Shown piece after piece: positions 50,990 to 60,356 of a stretch of DNA of 64,000 nt. Position 1 is the first letter of the stretch, and each line of letters opens with the position of its first letter. The position numbers were made by a program, and so were the translations under genes. The DNA comes from Streptomyces sp. NBC_00572 (GTDB lineage Bacteria > Actinomycetota > Actinomycetes > Streptomycetales > Streptomycetaceae), in the NCBI RefSeq assembly GCF_026341815.1, contig NZ_JAPENX010000001.1, positions 6,944,001 to 7,008,000 on the forward strand, in the 5' to 3' direction. Below the pieces are notes generated by a model. It was not told the DNA's origin. It ran no database searches and was given only the letters and a program-made list of their open reading frames with translations.

Positions 50990-53137
50990 TCACTTGTGGC
51001 CGTCTGCGATCCGCTCCACGTCCGTCATCAGCGAATCCAGCCACTCCACGGCCGCGTAGTACGGCCGAGGAGCACCCGGTGGCTCGGCGTCGAAGTCGGA
51101 GAAGGCGCGTGCGCCGAGGGCGACCGGTGCGCCGGGCGTGTCACCGCTGGGGTCCAGACGGGCGGAGACCAGCAGCATGCCCGCGGCCACCCGGTCGCCG
51201 ATCCGGGTGACCGCCTCGGCCGGCTCCTGCGGCAGGGGCGGGACCACAGCCGGCTCGGGCGGCACGAGCAGCCGGTCCGCACCCCACAGGGTGTGGTGGC
51301 CGGACATCAGGGCGGCCTGCCAGTCCCGTGCGTCGTCCGGCGGCGCGTTCAGCTCCTTCGGCTCGCTCCGGTACTGCGCGTACGCCGCTTCCGCCATGAT
51401 CAGGGCGTGCTGCAGGGACCGGTGGCCCGGCGCGGTGGGCACAGGGGCACGCGCACCGCCCGTGGCGAGCTGAGCGGTCGTGGCCACCACGGTCTCCGCG
51501 GCGCTCCGGAGCATCGTCGCCACCGACCGCCGCAACTCGTCGTGGGCGCCCCGGGGCCAGGCGAGCAGCCCGAACACGGCGCCGACCGCGCTGCCCGCGA
51601 TCACGTCGAGGAGCCGGAACTCGGCGAGCCGCCAGGTCGCGGGGGCCAGCTGGGCGAAGACCAGGGCGATGACCATCGTGAACATCGCCTGGGCCCACCC
51701 CACTCCCTTCACCGGCCCCAGCGTGAAGGCGACCAGCATCAGCGGAGGCAGCGCGGCGGCGTACACCGTCGTGTCCGTCCCGACCAGGGCAAGGAACGCG
51801 GCCACCACGAGCGCCCCCACGAGGGTCCCGGTGAGCGCCACCCGCACCGTGCTCCTGGTCTCCCGCGCCGTCGTACGGGTCAGGGTGAGCGTGGCGAGAA
51901 GCATCCAGAATCCGTGCGGAAGCGTGTCGAGGCCGGCGATCGTCCGGGCCGCCGCGAGCGCCAGAGCGATGCGCACCGCGTTCTGGAAGAACACCGACCG
52001 CTGTCCCGCATGCCCGGAGAGCCGCCGCCACCACAGTTGGGGCGCCCGCATCCGCGCGTACCAGAACCGCCCCGGGGCCGCCGCCGGGGCGGCCCTGCCC
52101 CGGACGGCGATCTCCGCCGCCATGGACATCGCAAGCGCGGCGTCGGCCACCTCCAGGACCGCCGCGTGGCGGCGCAACGCGGCGGCCGCGGCATCCGGCT
52201 CGGCGCCCGCGGCCAAGGCCTGACGGGCCTCCTGGAGCCGGGAGCGGGCGTCTTTGGCCCCGGCGACCGCGTCCCGGCCGCGCAGCAGGGAGGCGGTCTC
52301 CCGGGACGCGTCGCGCACCGCGAGCAGGACCTCCGGCCCCGCCCGGCCCACCGCGGGGTCGCCGGAGAGCGGTGGGAGCGACGTCAGCCTTGCGAGGAGG
52401 GTGCGGGCGGCCAGACCGGTGTGGGCCAGGGCCCGGGCCCTGACCCCCGGACCCGCGGGCCGTTCCGCCTCCGGCACCCGTGAGGACCGCAGTCCACCGC
52501 TCAGCTCCCGGGCGGCCCGCAGCGCCGCGTTGCCGAGCGTGTACGGGGCGGCGGCCAGCTCGTCGGCGCAGCGTCCCGCGCGGTCGGCGGCCCGGGCGGC
52601 CAGCTCGCGGTACGGGACACGCGGCGCGCGATCGGGCAGCAGGAACGCCTCGGCGAGGATCAGCAGGGCCAGACCGACCGTCGCTCCCACCAGCCGCTCG
52701 CCGAGCGACTCGGGGACGTAGGGCGGGAAGGACGGCAGGATGTACATCAGTTGGAGCCCCGGAGCGGCCCCGGCCGGCCGGGGCCCTCCCACGGCCATGA
52801 AGGTCAGGACGAATCCGACGACCAGCATGCCGAGGACCGCACTCCACGTCCGTACGGACAGGTAGGTGCCGATCGTGATGAGGACCCAGCAGGCGGGCAC
52901 CACGGGCAGCAGGGTCGCGGCGCGCTGCCGCCCGGTGCCGGGGATGTGCGACAGACCCGCCATCGCGACCGCGGCGAAGAGCGCGTACGTGGCGGCGACG
53001 GCCGAGTCGAAGCCGTACAGGAAGAGGTAGAAACCGGCGGTACCCGCGAGCGTGACGCGTACCGACCGCCGTACGGCAGCCGCGTAGGCGGGCGGGAGCC
53101 GGGCCTTCGACGGCCGCACCCCTGGAGTGCCACCCAT
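50990..53137 (-). CDS. FUSC-family membrane transporter
   Basis: A 715-residue integral membrane protein with two hydrophobic modules (about 25-165 and 390-500), each with several transmembrane segments, separated by a soluble helical region, and a C-terminal soluble domain. It matches the fusaric-acid-resistance/YccS-like exporter family (aromatic acid efflux). ATG 53137 (MGGTPGVRPSKARLPP) is used, because upstream codons to 53257 encode a low-complexity Pro/Gly/Ala stretch. Substrate is unknown. Confidence 0.82.
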   Translation of the reverse strand: MGGTPGVRPSKARLPPAYAAAVRRSVRVTLAGTAGFYLFLYGFDSAVAATYALFAAVAMAGLSHIPGTGRQRAATLLPVVPACWVLITIGTYLSVRTWSAVLGMLVVGFVLTFMAVGGPRPAGAAPGLQLMYILPSFPPYVPESLGERLVGATVGLALLILAEAFLLPDRAPRVPYRELAARAADRAGRCADELAAAPYTLGNAALRAARELSGGLRSSRVPEAERPAGPGVRARALAHTGLAARTLLARLTSLPPLSGDPAVGRAGPEVLLAVRDASRETASLLRGRDAVAGAKDARSRLQEARQALAAGAEPDAAAAALRRHAAVLEVADAALAMSMAAEIAVRGRAAPAAAPGRFWYARMRAPQLWWRRLSGHAGQRSVFFQNAVRIALALAAARTIAGLDTLPHGFWMLLATLTLTRTTARETRSTVRVALTGTLVGALVVAAFLALVGTDTTVYAAALPPLMLVAFTLGPVKGVGWAQAMFTMVIALVFAQLAPATWRLAEFRLLDVIAGSAVGAVFGLLAWPRGAHDELRRSVATMLRSAAETVVATTAQLATGGARAPVPTAPGHRSLQHALIMAEAAYAQYRSEPKELNAPPDDARDWQAALMSGHHTLWGADRLLVPPEPAVVPPLPQEPAEAVTRIGDRVAAGMLLVSARLDPSGDTPGAPVALGARAFSDFDAEPPGAPRPYYAAVEWLDSLMTDVERIADGHK

Positions 53138-53275
53138 ACCCCCAGGATCCACCGGGACGCCCGGTCCGGCATGTGGCGGCAGTCCGGCCCCCTTGCCGGC
53201 CGGGTGAGCGGCCTCGGGGCCGGGAGAGCGGGCCAGAGAGCACCGCCCCGCTCTCACACGGCGTGTCGCCGTCGC

Positions 53276-54274
53276 TCAGAGCCCGGCCAGCAGGGAGGCG
53301 CCGAGCGGCGTCACGCTGTGGAGGACCGACGTGCCCGTCCGTACGGTCGTGATCAGACCTGCTCCCCGCAGGACACCCGCGTGCTGGCTGGCGGCCGCGA
53401 GCGAGACGCCGGCGCGCTCGGCGAGGGCCGTCGTGGTGGCCGGAGCACGCAGCAGGGCGAGCACCTGCGCCCGGGTGCGGCCGAGCAGCGCCGCCAGTGC
53501 CTCCGGCCGGTCGTCGGACCCGCCCGCCGGGCCCGCAGCGGCACCGTCGTCGTACATGGGGTAGACGAGCACGGTCGCCTCCTCGGGGCGGTACATCACC
53601 ATCGGACCGGTCGCGAACCACGAGGGAACGAGATGCAGTCCGCGCCCGCACAGCGGGATGTCGTACGTCGACGCGGAAGGCAGGTGGAGCGTCGGCGCCT
53701 GCCAGCACCAGGTCGTGCCCAGGGTGGTCAGAAGGGCGTCGACACCCCCGCGCAGCAGCATCTCCGCCCGTAGCGCCCGATCGGTCAGGGCATCGCTCCG
53801 GATCCGTGGCCAGAGCGGTTCCACCGCCAGCCGGAAGTAGCGGCGCGTGTCGTCGACCAGCGCCGTGGACGCGGCGGGGACGCCCTGGGCGAGCTCGTAA
53901 GCCCATCGTCCGGGCCTGGCCAGAGCACCGTTCCAGCCCGAGGCGTCCGGTATCCCGAGGTCGAGCGCCAGCCGCTCGGTGGGCGTCGAGGCCGCCGCCT
54001 CCAGGGCGTCGCCGAAGTCCCGCGCCGACGGCTGCGTCAGGAAGTCAGGGACGAAACCGTCCTGGGTGACCAACTCGGCGAGAACACCCGCCCTGGCGCT
54101 CGCGCCTCCCGGCAGAGACCGGTGCCACTGCCGGGCCGCCGTGCGCGCCCGCCCGGCACGCGGACCGGTACGGAGGCCGAGACGCAGACTCAAGGCGGTC
54201 TCCGACAGTGCGTCGGCCGTCGGCGCGAGCGTGACCCGACGCAGATCGGCGGCCGTGAAGTGAAGGCGGATCAT
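53276..54274 (-). CDS. ArsR-type winged-helix regulator (DUF5937-like)
   Basis: A 332-residue regulator with an N-terminal ~230-residue effector-like domain and a C-terminal ArsR winged helix (LAALLGRTRAQVLALLRAPATTTALAERAGVSLAAASQHAGVLRGAGLI). No Cys cluster for metal sensing is visible in the HTH, so it is probably not arsenic-responsive. The ATG at 54274 lies next to two palindromes at 54304-54349, good candidates for its own operators. Confidence 0.85.
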   Translation of the reverse strand: MIRLHFTAADLRRVTLAPTADALSETALSLRLGLRTGPRAGRARTAARQWHRSLPGGASARAGVLAELVTQDGFVPDFLTQPSARDFGDALEAAASTPTERLALDLGIPDASGWNGALARPGRWAYELAQGVPAASTALVDDTRRYFRLAVEPLWPRIRSDALTDRALRAEMLLRGGVDALLTTLGTTWCWQAPTLHLPSASTYDIPLCGRGLHLVPSWFATGPMVMYRPEEATVLVYPMYDDGAAAGPAGGSDDRPEALAALLGRTRAQVLALLRAPATTTALAERAGVSLAAASQHAGVLRGAGLITTVRTGTSVLHSVTPLGASLLAGL

Positions 54275-54303
54275 GCCGACCGATTATCGGCCCGACGGAC
54301 CCG

Positions 54304-54319
54304 TTCACCCAGAGGTGAA
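54304..54319. promoter_or_regulatory. Palindromic operator 1 for the ArsR-type regulator
   Basis: TTCACCCAGAGGTGAA: perfect 6-bp arms with a 4-nt centre, starting 30 nt upstream of the regulator start. It is repeated in related form at 54328-54349. Confidence 0.65.
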
Positions 54320-54327
54320 AGCAGAAC

Positions 54328-54349
54328 CCTTTCACCCAGACGTGAAAGG
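54328..54349. promoter_or_regulatory. Palindromic operator 2 for the ArsR-type regulator
   Basis: CCTTTCAC-N6-GTGAAAGG: 8-bp arms around CCAGAC. It shares the TTCACCCAGA core with operator 1, whose start lies 27 nt away, so both may bind the same dimer. Confidence 0.65.
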
Positions 54350-54423
54350 CCATGCGTTCGGCAGGACGACGGAGCACGCTCCTGGTGTCCACCTCGCCGA
54401 ACTTCCCCGCGCCGGGCCCCGGT

Positions 54424-54498
54424 CGCCGTAACCCTGCTCGCCGCATCCCTGCTCGCCGTAACCGTGCTCCTTGCATCCCCGCTCGCTGTACCCCCGCT
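54424..54498 (+). repeat. Degenerate 15-bp tandem repeat
   Basis: Five imperfect units begin CGCCGTAACCCTGCT (54424), CGCCGCATCCCTGCT, CGCCGTAACCGTGCT, CCTTGCATCCCCGCT and CGCTGTACCCCCGCT. The block ends 27 nt before the ATG of the SMP-30-like gene, so it lies in its 5' leader. In one frame it would encode a hydrophobic LLAxx repeat resembling a signal-peptide core. Confidence 0.85.
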
Positions 54499-54525
54499 CC
54501 CGTACCCCTTCCGGAGGTCACATCC

Positions 54526-55500
54526 ATGCGCCGCGCCCCCACCCGTACCGCCTGCCTCGCCGCCGCGGTCCTGCTTGCCGCCCTCGCCGGCGCGCCCGGC
54601 CCCGCCGTCGCCCGGGACCTGCCCGACACCTATGTCGTCTCCCGCGCGCCCGGGGTGCTCCCCGAAGGGATCGCCGTCACTCCTGACGGCACCCTGTACG
54701 TCTCCTCGGACGGCACGGGCGCCCTGTACCGCGGCCACATCGGCCGCCCGGATCTGAGGCCGTTCCCCGCGCGGGGCCTGGAGAGCCGTCCCAGCACCCT
54801 CGGCGTCCACACCGACCGGCGCGGCCGGGTCCTCTCGGTGGGCGGAGCGACCCTGACCGTCCACGACCGGCACGGGCGGCTGCTCGCCACCCGCACGGCC
54901 CAGGGCGGCCCGCTCGGCGCGCCGCACCTCAACGATCTCGTCGTGACGAAGGACGCGGTGTACGTGACCGACTGGGCCAACCCCGTCGTTCACCGGGCGG
55001 AGCTGCGAGGCGGCACCGTCGGCCCCCTCGAACCCTGGTTCGACATCCGCGACGCCTTCCCGCAGTTCCCGGCCCAGTACTGGCTGTTGAACGGCATCGT
55101 GGCGAACGAGTCGGGCAGCACGCTCCTGGTCGCCTCCAACGGCACCGAAGCGGTCTGGCGGATCGACACCGCCGATCGGAAGGCCACCCGACTCGACCTG
55201 GGCGAGCAGTCCTTCGGAGCCGACGGCATGGTGCTGCGCGGCCGGACGCTCTACGCCGTGCTCAACTACGGGGCCCCGCACGGCGTCTACATCGCCCGCC
55301 TGGACGAAGAACTGCGTACCGGCACGGTGACCCACCGCCTGACGAATGAATCCCTCGGCGGCGAACCCTTCGACCTGCCGACCACCCTCGCCCGGCACGG
55401 CTGCCGCCTCTACGTGGTGAACAGCCAGCTGGACGAGCCGCCGGGCCGTCCCCCGTACACCGTGAGCGCGCTCGACGACCCGACCTGCGACACCCCCTGA
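54526..55500 (+). CDS. Secreted SMP-30/gluconolactonase-like beta-propeller
   Basis: A 324-residue exported protein. Signal peptide (about 1-28, LAAAVLLAALAGAPGPAVA) and a six-bladed propeller with LPEGIAVTPDGTLYVSSDGTGALYRG and PHLNDLVVTKDAVYVTDW repeats, where the second contains the Asn-Asp of the metal site. Role: hydrolysis of a sugar lactone or binding. The ATG at 54526 has a GGAGG site. Divergent from the ArsR-type gene, with two shared operators between them, so probably its target. Confidence 0.85.
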   Translation: MRRAPTRTACLAAAVLLAALAGAPGPAVARDLPDTYVVSRAPGVLPEGIAVTPDGTLYVSSDGTGALYRGHIGRPDLRPFPARGLESRPSTLGVHTDRRGRVLSVGGATLTVHDRHGRLLATRTAQGGPLGAPHLNDLVVTKDAVYVTDWANPVVHRAELRGGTVGPLEPWFDIRDAFPQFPAQYWLLNGIVANESGSTLLVASNGTEAVWRIDTADRKATRLDLGEQSFGADGMVLRGRTLYAVLNYGAPHGVYIARLDEELRTGTVTHRLTNESLGGEPFDLPTTLARHGCRLYVVNSQLDEPPGRPPYTVSALDDPTCDTP

Positions 55501-55556
55501 GGCAGCCGGACCCACGACACCTCCCTGACCCGGCCCGCGACACCTTCTGCCGCGGT

Positions 55557-55592
55557 CCGGCGGGCCGCCGCCGCAGGGCGACGGCCCGCCGG
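55557..55592. terminator. Bidirectional hairpin between SMP-30-like and CBM3-GH16 genes
   Basis: CCGGCGGGCCG (55557-55567) pairs with CGGCCCGCCGG (55582-55592) between two convergent stops. Confidence 0.78.
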
Positions 55593-55598
55593 AACGTC

Positions 55599-57029
55599 CT
55601 ACTGCGCGGACGGCACGGTGTCCTCGAAGGCCGTGCCCGCCGCCCGGTAGGCCCCGACCTTGGCGGCCACCTGGGCCGGCGTCAGGACCTGGTCCTTGAC
55701 GTGCAGGACGTAGTCGACCTTCTGGTCGTAGGCGCGCGGGGTCGTCGAGCTCTGGCCCGCGAGGTCGATCAGCCACTGGTTGAAGTTGATGGACATCGGG
55801 CGCTCGGGCAGGTAGCGGGCGTCGTGCCGGCCGAACTCCTGGCCGTCGACGTAGTAGACGATCGTGTTGTCGTCGATGGTCAGCACGAGGTCGTGCCAGC
55901 CGGCGTAGCTCGTCCGGGACTCCGAGTGCTGGTTGACGGCCTCCCAGGGGTCGGGCCGGTACGTCTCCCACGAGGTCGTGTAGAGGATGTTGGCGGGCTC
56001 GCCCCAGCCGCCGTTGGGGAGGTACTCGAAGTCGTACTCGGCGTAGTCGTCGGCCATCGGCGCCTTGAGGTCGTTGATGGTGAAGAAGGTCTGCACGACA
56101 CGGTCGCCGTCCGGGCCGGACACCGGCGCGTCGGAGAAGCGCACGCGCGCCGCGTACGTGCCGTTCTTGAACTTCGTGGCCCGCGTGAGGATCTCGGTGT
56201 GCCGGGTCGACTCACCGGTTCCGGCGGTCGAGCTCCGCAGGTTCATGATCGAGTTCGTGCCCTCCTTGGCGAAGGTGACGTTCTCGGGGGCCCAGGTGGC
56301 ACCGGACACGCCGGGGCCACCGGAGTTGGAGCGGACGCTCCAGCCGTGCGCGTTGATCGCCGGGTCGGTGTGGCCGGTGTAGTCGAAGTCGTCGAAGAGC
56401 GCGGCCCCGGTGGGCGGCGGGGTCGTGGGGTCGGTCGGTGTGGGCGTCGGGGTCGGTTCGTTGCCCGCGGGGGCGGTGCCCCAGACCGGCACGCCGCCCA
56501 CGGCCGCCGTGACCTTGGACCAGTTGGCGTACGTCGTCTGCGCCGGTCCGAAGGAGTAGTCGTCGTTCTGGTTCAGCGGCTGCCAGTTGGAGCGGTGGAA
56601 GCGCAGCTGCATGTCGCCGGTGTCGGCGCCGGGCGCGAGGGAACCGGCACCGGCGGTGAAGCCGACCTCCAGGTAGCGGTCGGCGGTCGCCGTCGGGTTG
56701 GCCAGTGTGCCGAACGTACCGGTGAGGTTCGCGCAGCCCTTCACGGCCCAGGAGCAGGCGTAGGTGTACGAGGCTCCCGCGTCGGCCTTGAAGTAGTAGC
56801 GCACCTTGACCTGGCTCAGCGGGACGCTCGACGAACCGGTGTTGACCACCTTGAGCCAGGGCTCGACCTGGTCGCTGCCGGTGGCGCTCTGCCGGTACTG
56901 GACGGTGACGGCCTCACCGGCGGCCGCCGCCGGAAGTGCGGTGAGGGCGGTGGCGCCGAGCCCGGTCACCGCGGCGACGGCGAGCGCGGCACGGATCCGC
57001 AGGTTCCTGTTCCTTGTGGTGTCGTTCAT
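55599..57029 (-). CDS. Secreted CBM3 + GH16-like glycanase
   Basis: A 476-residue secreted protein. Signal peptide about 1-37 (ATALTALPAAAAGE), a CBM3-type cellulose/chitin-binding domain (about 38-180; VEPWLKVVNTGSSSVPLSQVKVRYYF, DYSF), a Pro/Thr linker (PTPTPTPTDPTTPP), then a concanavalin-like beta-jelly roll (about 210-440) with YAEYDFEYLPNG, the ExDxE active-site pattern of GH16. ATG 57029 has a GAGGAGAGG site. It sits 55 nt downstream of the GH20 gene and may be cotranscribed. Polysaccharide target not deducible. Confidence 0.8.
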   Translation of the reverse strand: MNDTTRNRNLRIRAALAVAAVTGLGATALTALPAAAAGEAVTVQYRQSATGSDQVEPWLKVVNTGSSSVPLSQVKVRYYFKADAGASYTYACSWAVKGCANLTGTFGTLANPTATADRYLEVGFTAGAGSLAPGADTGDMQLRFHRSNWQPLNQNDDYSFGPAQTTYANWSKVTAAVGGVPVWGTAPAGNEPTPTPTPTDPTTPPPTGAALFDDFDYTGHTDPAINAHGWSVRSNSGGPGVSGATWAPENVTFAKEGTNSIMNLRSSTAGTGESTRHTEILTRATKFKNGTYAARVRFSDAPVSGPDGDRVVQTFFTINDLKAPMADDYAEYDFEYLPNGGWGEPANILYTTSWETYRPDPWEAVNQHSESRTSYAGWHDLVLTIDDNTIVYYVDGQEFGRHDARYLPERPMSINFNQWLIDLAGQSSTTPRAYDQKVDYVLHVKDQVLTPAQVAAKVGAYRAAGTAFEDTVPSAQ

Positions 57030-57084
57030 CGTTGTTCCTCTCCTCGGGTGGGGTGGTTCCCCTGCACGGGGCGCGGATGGGTGG

Positions 57085-58590
57085 TCATGGAGCGGGGGTG
57101 AGGAGCGGCGCCGGGGTGGTGGCCAGGTGGCGCGGCACCCCGAGGACGTCGAGCCGCGTCCTGTGGTGGCGCAGGCGTTCCTGGAAGCCCGGCCAGTCGT
57201 GACGGCCGGTCCAGACGACCTCGGCGAGGGCGCAGAGCCGAGGAAACGTGAGGTACTCGGCGTGCGCGGTGGTGGGCACGTACTCGGTCCACAACTGGAC
57301 CTGGGAGCCGAGGACCCGGTCGGCCTCCTCGGGGCTCCAGTCCGCGGGCGCCGGCTCATTGCCGTGGACGGTGCGCAGGTCGACGACCTCGCCCGCCTGC
57401 CCGGGCGGCTCCGTGGGGCTGGTGGACTGGGGGTAGTCGAGGTAGGTGGTGCGGTGCGGCGCCATGATGACGCGGTGTCCGCGGCGGACGGCGGTGCGAC
57501 CGTGGTCGGCGTCGCGCCACGGCATCACGGTGAAGTACGGCGGGAGATCGGCGCCGTTCTCGGTCCAGCTCAGCGGCCGGCGGCCGGCGTCGACGAGATG
57601 GCGCCCGATCCGCTCCATGAACCAGCCGTGCAGGGCCGCGGGGCCCGGCAGTCCCTCCTCGGCGGCCCGTCGGCGCGCGGCCGGCGAGTCGTGCCACTCG
57701 GTGGTGGGGCACTCCTCGCCGCCGATGTGGACGTACGAGGACGGGAAGACGTCCATCACCTCGTCCAGGACGGTGCGGCAGAAGTCGAGCGCTCCGTCGT
57801 GGACGCCGAGGATCGTGTCGCACACGCCCCACCGCTCCCAGACGTCATAGGTGCGGCCCGGGTGGTTGCCCAGCTCGGGGTAGGCGGCGAGGGCGGCGCG
57901 GACGTGGCCCGGCATCTCGATCTCGGGTACGACGGTGACACCGCGCTCCGCCGCGTACGCCACCAGACCGGTGAGTTCCGCACGGGTGTAGGCGCCGCCG
58001 TGCGGCAGTCCGCCGATCTCGGTCAGCCGGGGAAGCGCGGCGACCGGCATGCGCCAGCCCTGGTCGTCGGTGAGATGGAGGTGGAGGACGTTGAGCTTGT
58101 GGAGGGCGAGGAGGTCGACGTACCGCCGGAGATAGGAGACGGGGCGGAAGCGGCGGGCGACGTCGAGCATGGAGCCGCGCCAGGGGAAGCGGGGGGTGTC
58201 CGTGATCTGCACGCAGGGCACGGACCACACGACTCCGGTCACGGGTTCGGCGCGGAGTGCCTCGACGGGCAGCAGCTGGCGGAGGGTCTGGATTCCCGCG
58301 AGGAGCCCCTGGGGCCGGGCCGCCCGCAGCAGCACCCCTTCGGCGCCGATGGTGAGGCCGTACCCCTCCTCGCCCAGACCGGTGAGCGCGCCGTCGAGCG
58401 CCAGGACGACGGAGCCGTCCGCACGCGCGGGCAGCGGCAGACCGGTGGCCGGCCCGAGGAGGGTGCGCAGCAGTCCGGCCGCGCCTTCGGCGCCGGGCGA
58501 GACCTTGAGCGCGGTCGAGTCGTCGAAGGTGAACCTGCCGGGCAGGAGCTGGAGATGGGTGGGTTCGGGTACGAGTCGGGGCTGGGGCAT
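57085..58590 (-). CDS. GH20 beta-N-acetylhexosaminidase (intracellular), with altered active-site pair
   Basis: A 501-residue GH20 enzyme without a signal peptide, so it acts on imported chitobiose-like substrates. Visible: GH20b domain (about 1-130), then the TIM barrel with RGSMLDVARRF, HLTDDQGWR, and HIGGEECPTTEW. The catalytic Asp-Glu pair of the family appears as Glu292-Glu293 (codons GAG GAG); the polarising Asp is replaced by Glu. The rest of the barrel is intact, including the WTEYV loop. It is the fourth gene of the das-like operon after two permeases. Activity of the variant should be treated as unproven. Confidence 0.88.
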   Translation of the reverse strand: MPQPRLVPEPTHLQLLPGRFTFDDSTALKVSPGAEGAAGLLRTLLGPATGLPLPARADGSVVLALDGALTGLGEEGYGLTIGAEGVLLRAARPQGLLAGIQTLRQLLPVEALRAEPVTGVVWSVPCVQITDTPRFPWRGSMLDVARRFRPVSYLRRYVDLLALHKLNVLHLHLTDDQGWRMPVAALPRLTEIGGLPHGGAYTRAELTGLVAYAAERGVTVVPEIEMPGHVRAALAAYPELGNHPGRTYDVWERWGVCDTILGVHDGALDFCRTVLDEVMDVFPSSYVHIGGEECPTTEWHDSPAARRRAAEEGLPGPAALHGWFMERIGRHLVDAGRRPLSWTENGADLPPYFTVMPWRDADHGRTAVRRGHRVIMAPHRTTYLDYPQSTSPTEPPGQAGEVVDLRTVHGNEPAPADWSPEEADRVLGSQVQLWTEYVPTTAHAEYLTFPRLCALAEVVWTGRHDWPGFQERLRHHRTRLDVLGVPRHLATTPAPLLTPAP

Positions 58591-58599
58591 CGCTGAGCG

Positions 58600-59433
58600 T
58601 TATCCCTTCACGGCTCCGCCGGTCATTCCGGCGGCGACCCGGCCCTGCAGGGCCAGGAAGAGGACGAGGACGGGCAGGGCGAAGAGGGTGGAGGCGGCCA
58701 TGGTGGCGCCCCAGTCGGTGCCGAAGACATTGGAGAAGGACGAGAGCCAGACGGGCAGCGTGCGGTCGTCCTGGTTCTTGATGATGAGCATGTTGGCGAA
58801 GGCGAACTCGTTCCAGGCGGTGATGAATCCGAAGAGCGAGGTCGCGAGCAGTCCGGGGGCGAGCAGGGGGAGGGTCACCCGGCGGAAGGCGGCGGCACGG
58901 GTGCAGCCGTCGACCTGAGCCGCCTCTTCGAGCTCGGCCGGGACGGCGGCCAGGAAGGAGCGGAGGGTGACGATGGTGAAGGGCAGGGTGATCATGAAGT
59001 AGATGAGGCTGAGGGTCGCGAGCCGGTCGAGCAGGTCGGCGTCCCGGGCGATCACGTACATCGGGATCAACAGCGCCTCCCAGGGCGCCACTTGGGCGAT
59101 GAACACCATGAGGATGAAGCCCCGCCGGCCGCGCCAGCGCATCCGGGCGACGGCGAACGCCGCGGCGAGCGCCACCACGAGGGCGAGCAGGACGCACCCG
59201 GCGGTCACGAGCAGGCTGTTGCGCCAGAAGATCCAGAAGCCGTCGGCGGCCACGGCGTTCCGGAAGTGCTCAAGGGTGACGGACACGGGCAGGAACCGCG
59301 GGGTCTCGGACTGGATGTCGCGGGTCGGCCGGAAGGCGGTGAGGACCATCCAGTACACCGGGAAGACGGCCAGGGCGAAGACGAGCGCCGCCGCGGTGTT
59401 CAGGGGGAGTCGGCGCAGGGCGCGCGGGGTCAC
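58600..59433 (-). CDS. Carbohydrate ABC permease (DasC-like)
   Basis: A 277-residue permease with six transmembrane segments and the EAA motif ELEEAAQVDGCTRAAAFRRVTLP. The start GTG 59433 overlaps its partner's stop by GTGA. It forms the importer with the gene at 59430-60356. No ATPase gene is present. Confidence 0.9.
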   Translation of the reverse strand: MTPRALRRLPLNTAAALVFALAVFPVYWMVLTAFRPTRDIQSETPRFLPVSVTLEHFRNAVAADGFWIFWRNSLLVTAGCVLLALVVALAAAFAVARMRWRGRRGFILMVFIAQVAPWEALLIPMYVIARDADLLDRLATLSLIYFMITLPFTIVTLRSFLAAVPAELEEAAQVDGCTRAAAFRRVTLPLLAPGLLATSLFGFITAWNEFAFANMLIIKNQDDRTLPVWLSSFSNVFGTDWGATMAASTLFALPVLVLFLALQGRVAAGMTGGAVKG

Positions 59434-60356
59434 CGGTCGGCCTCCTGTCGGAGCATCTGACGGAAGTAGGCGATCAGTACGGCGACGAGGAGAAGGACGG
59501 TGAGCGTGGAGACCGCTGCCCCGAGGTCGTAGCGGTGCAACGACTGGGCCACCCGGTAGGCGTAGACGGGCAGGGTGGTCGTCGCCTCGCCCGGCCCGCC
59601 CTTGGTCACGGCCCAGATCTGGGCGAAGCAGCGGAACACCCAGATGACCTCCAGGCAGAGGACGAGACCGAAGATCGGCCGCAGCAGGGGCAGCGTCACC
59701 GAGCCGAAGATCCGCCAGCCCCCGGCGCCGTCGAGCCGGGCCGACTCGTAGAGCTCGGCGGGGACGGTCAGCAGCGCCGAGTGCAGGGTGATCGCGGCGA
59801 AGGGAACCGACTGCCAGACCACGAGCAGCACCATGACGGTGAAGGCGGCGGGACCGTCCGCCAGCCAGGAGTAGCCCTCGAAGGACTCGAACCCGAGCCG
59901 GACGAGCACCCAGTTGACGACGCCCAGACGGGACGCGAAGAGCCACTGGAAGACGGTCGTGGTGGCGATGACCGGGCTGGCCCACGCGAGGACGAGCCCG
60001 GTCGTGACCAGGATCCGCATCCGCCGACCGAGCCGCTGCATCATCAGGGCGACCAGCGTGCCGATCACCATGATCAGTACGACGTTGACCAGGGTCCACC
60101 AGAAGGTGCGGCGGACGACCTCCCAGAACTCGGGGTCGGTCAGGACGGTCCGGTAGTTGTCGAGCCCCACGAAGTCGGCGTCGCCGCGGATCAGTTCGCC
60201 CATGCCGTACTGCTGGAAGGAGATCAGCAGGTTGCGGACGAAGGGGTATCCGAGCAGGAGCACGCCGCCGAGGACGGTGGGGGTGACCAGGAGGTAGGGC
60301 CAGAGGGCCGCTCCCCGCGGCGGGCGCGGCCACCCGGGCCGGTGCGGCCGTCTCAC
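59430..60356 (-). CDS. Carbohydrate ABC permease (DasB-like)
   Basis: A 308-residue permease (LYESARLDGAGGWRIFGSVTLPLLRP EAA motif; six predicted helices). The GTG at 60356 overlaps the binding-protein stop by GTGA. The longer open frame extending to 60614 is shadow coding of the binding-protein gene. Confidence 0.9.
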   Translation of the reverse strand: MRRPHRPGWPRPPRGAALWPYLLVTPTVLGGVLLLGYPFVRNLLISFQQYGMGELIRGDADFVGLDNYRTVLTDPEFWEVVRRTFWWTLVNVVLIMVIGTLVALMMQRLGRRMRILVTTGLVLAWASPVIATTTVFQWLFASRLGVVNWVLVRLGFESFEGYSWLADGPAAFTVMVLLVVWQSVPFAAITLHSALLTVPAELYESARLDGAGGWRIFGSVTLPLLRPIFGLVLCLEVIWVFRCFAQIWAVTKGGPGEATTTLPVYAYRVAQSLHRYDLGAAVSTLTVLLLVAVLIAYFRQMLRQEADR

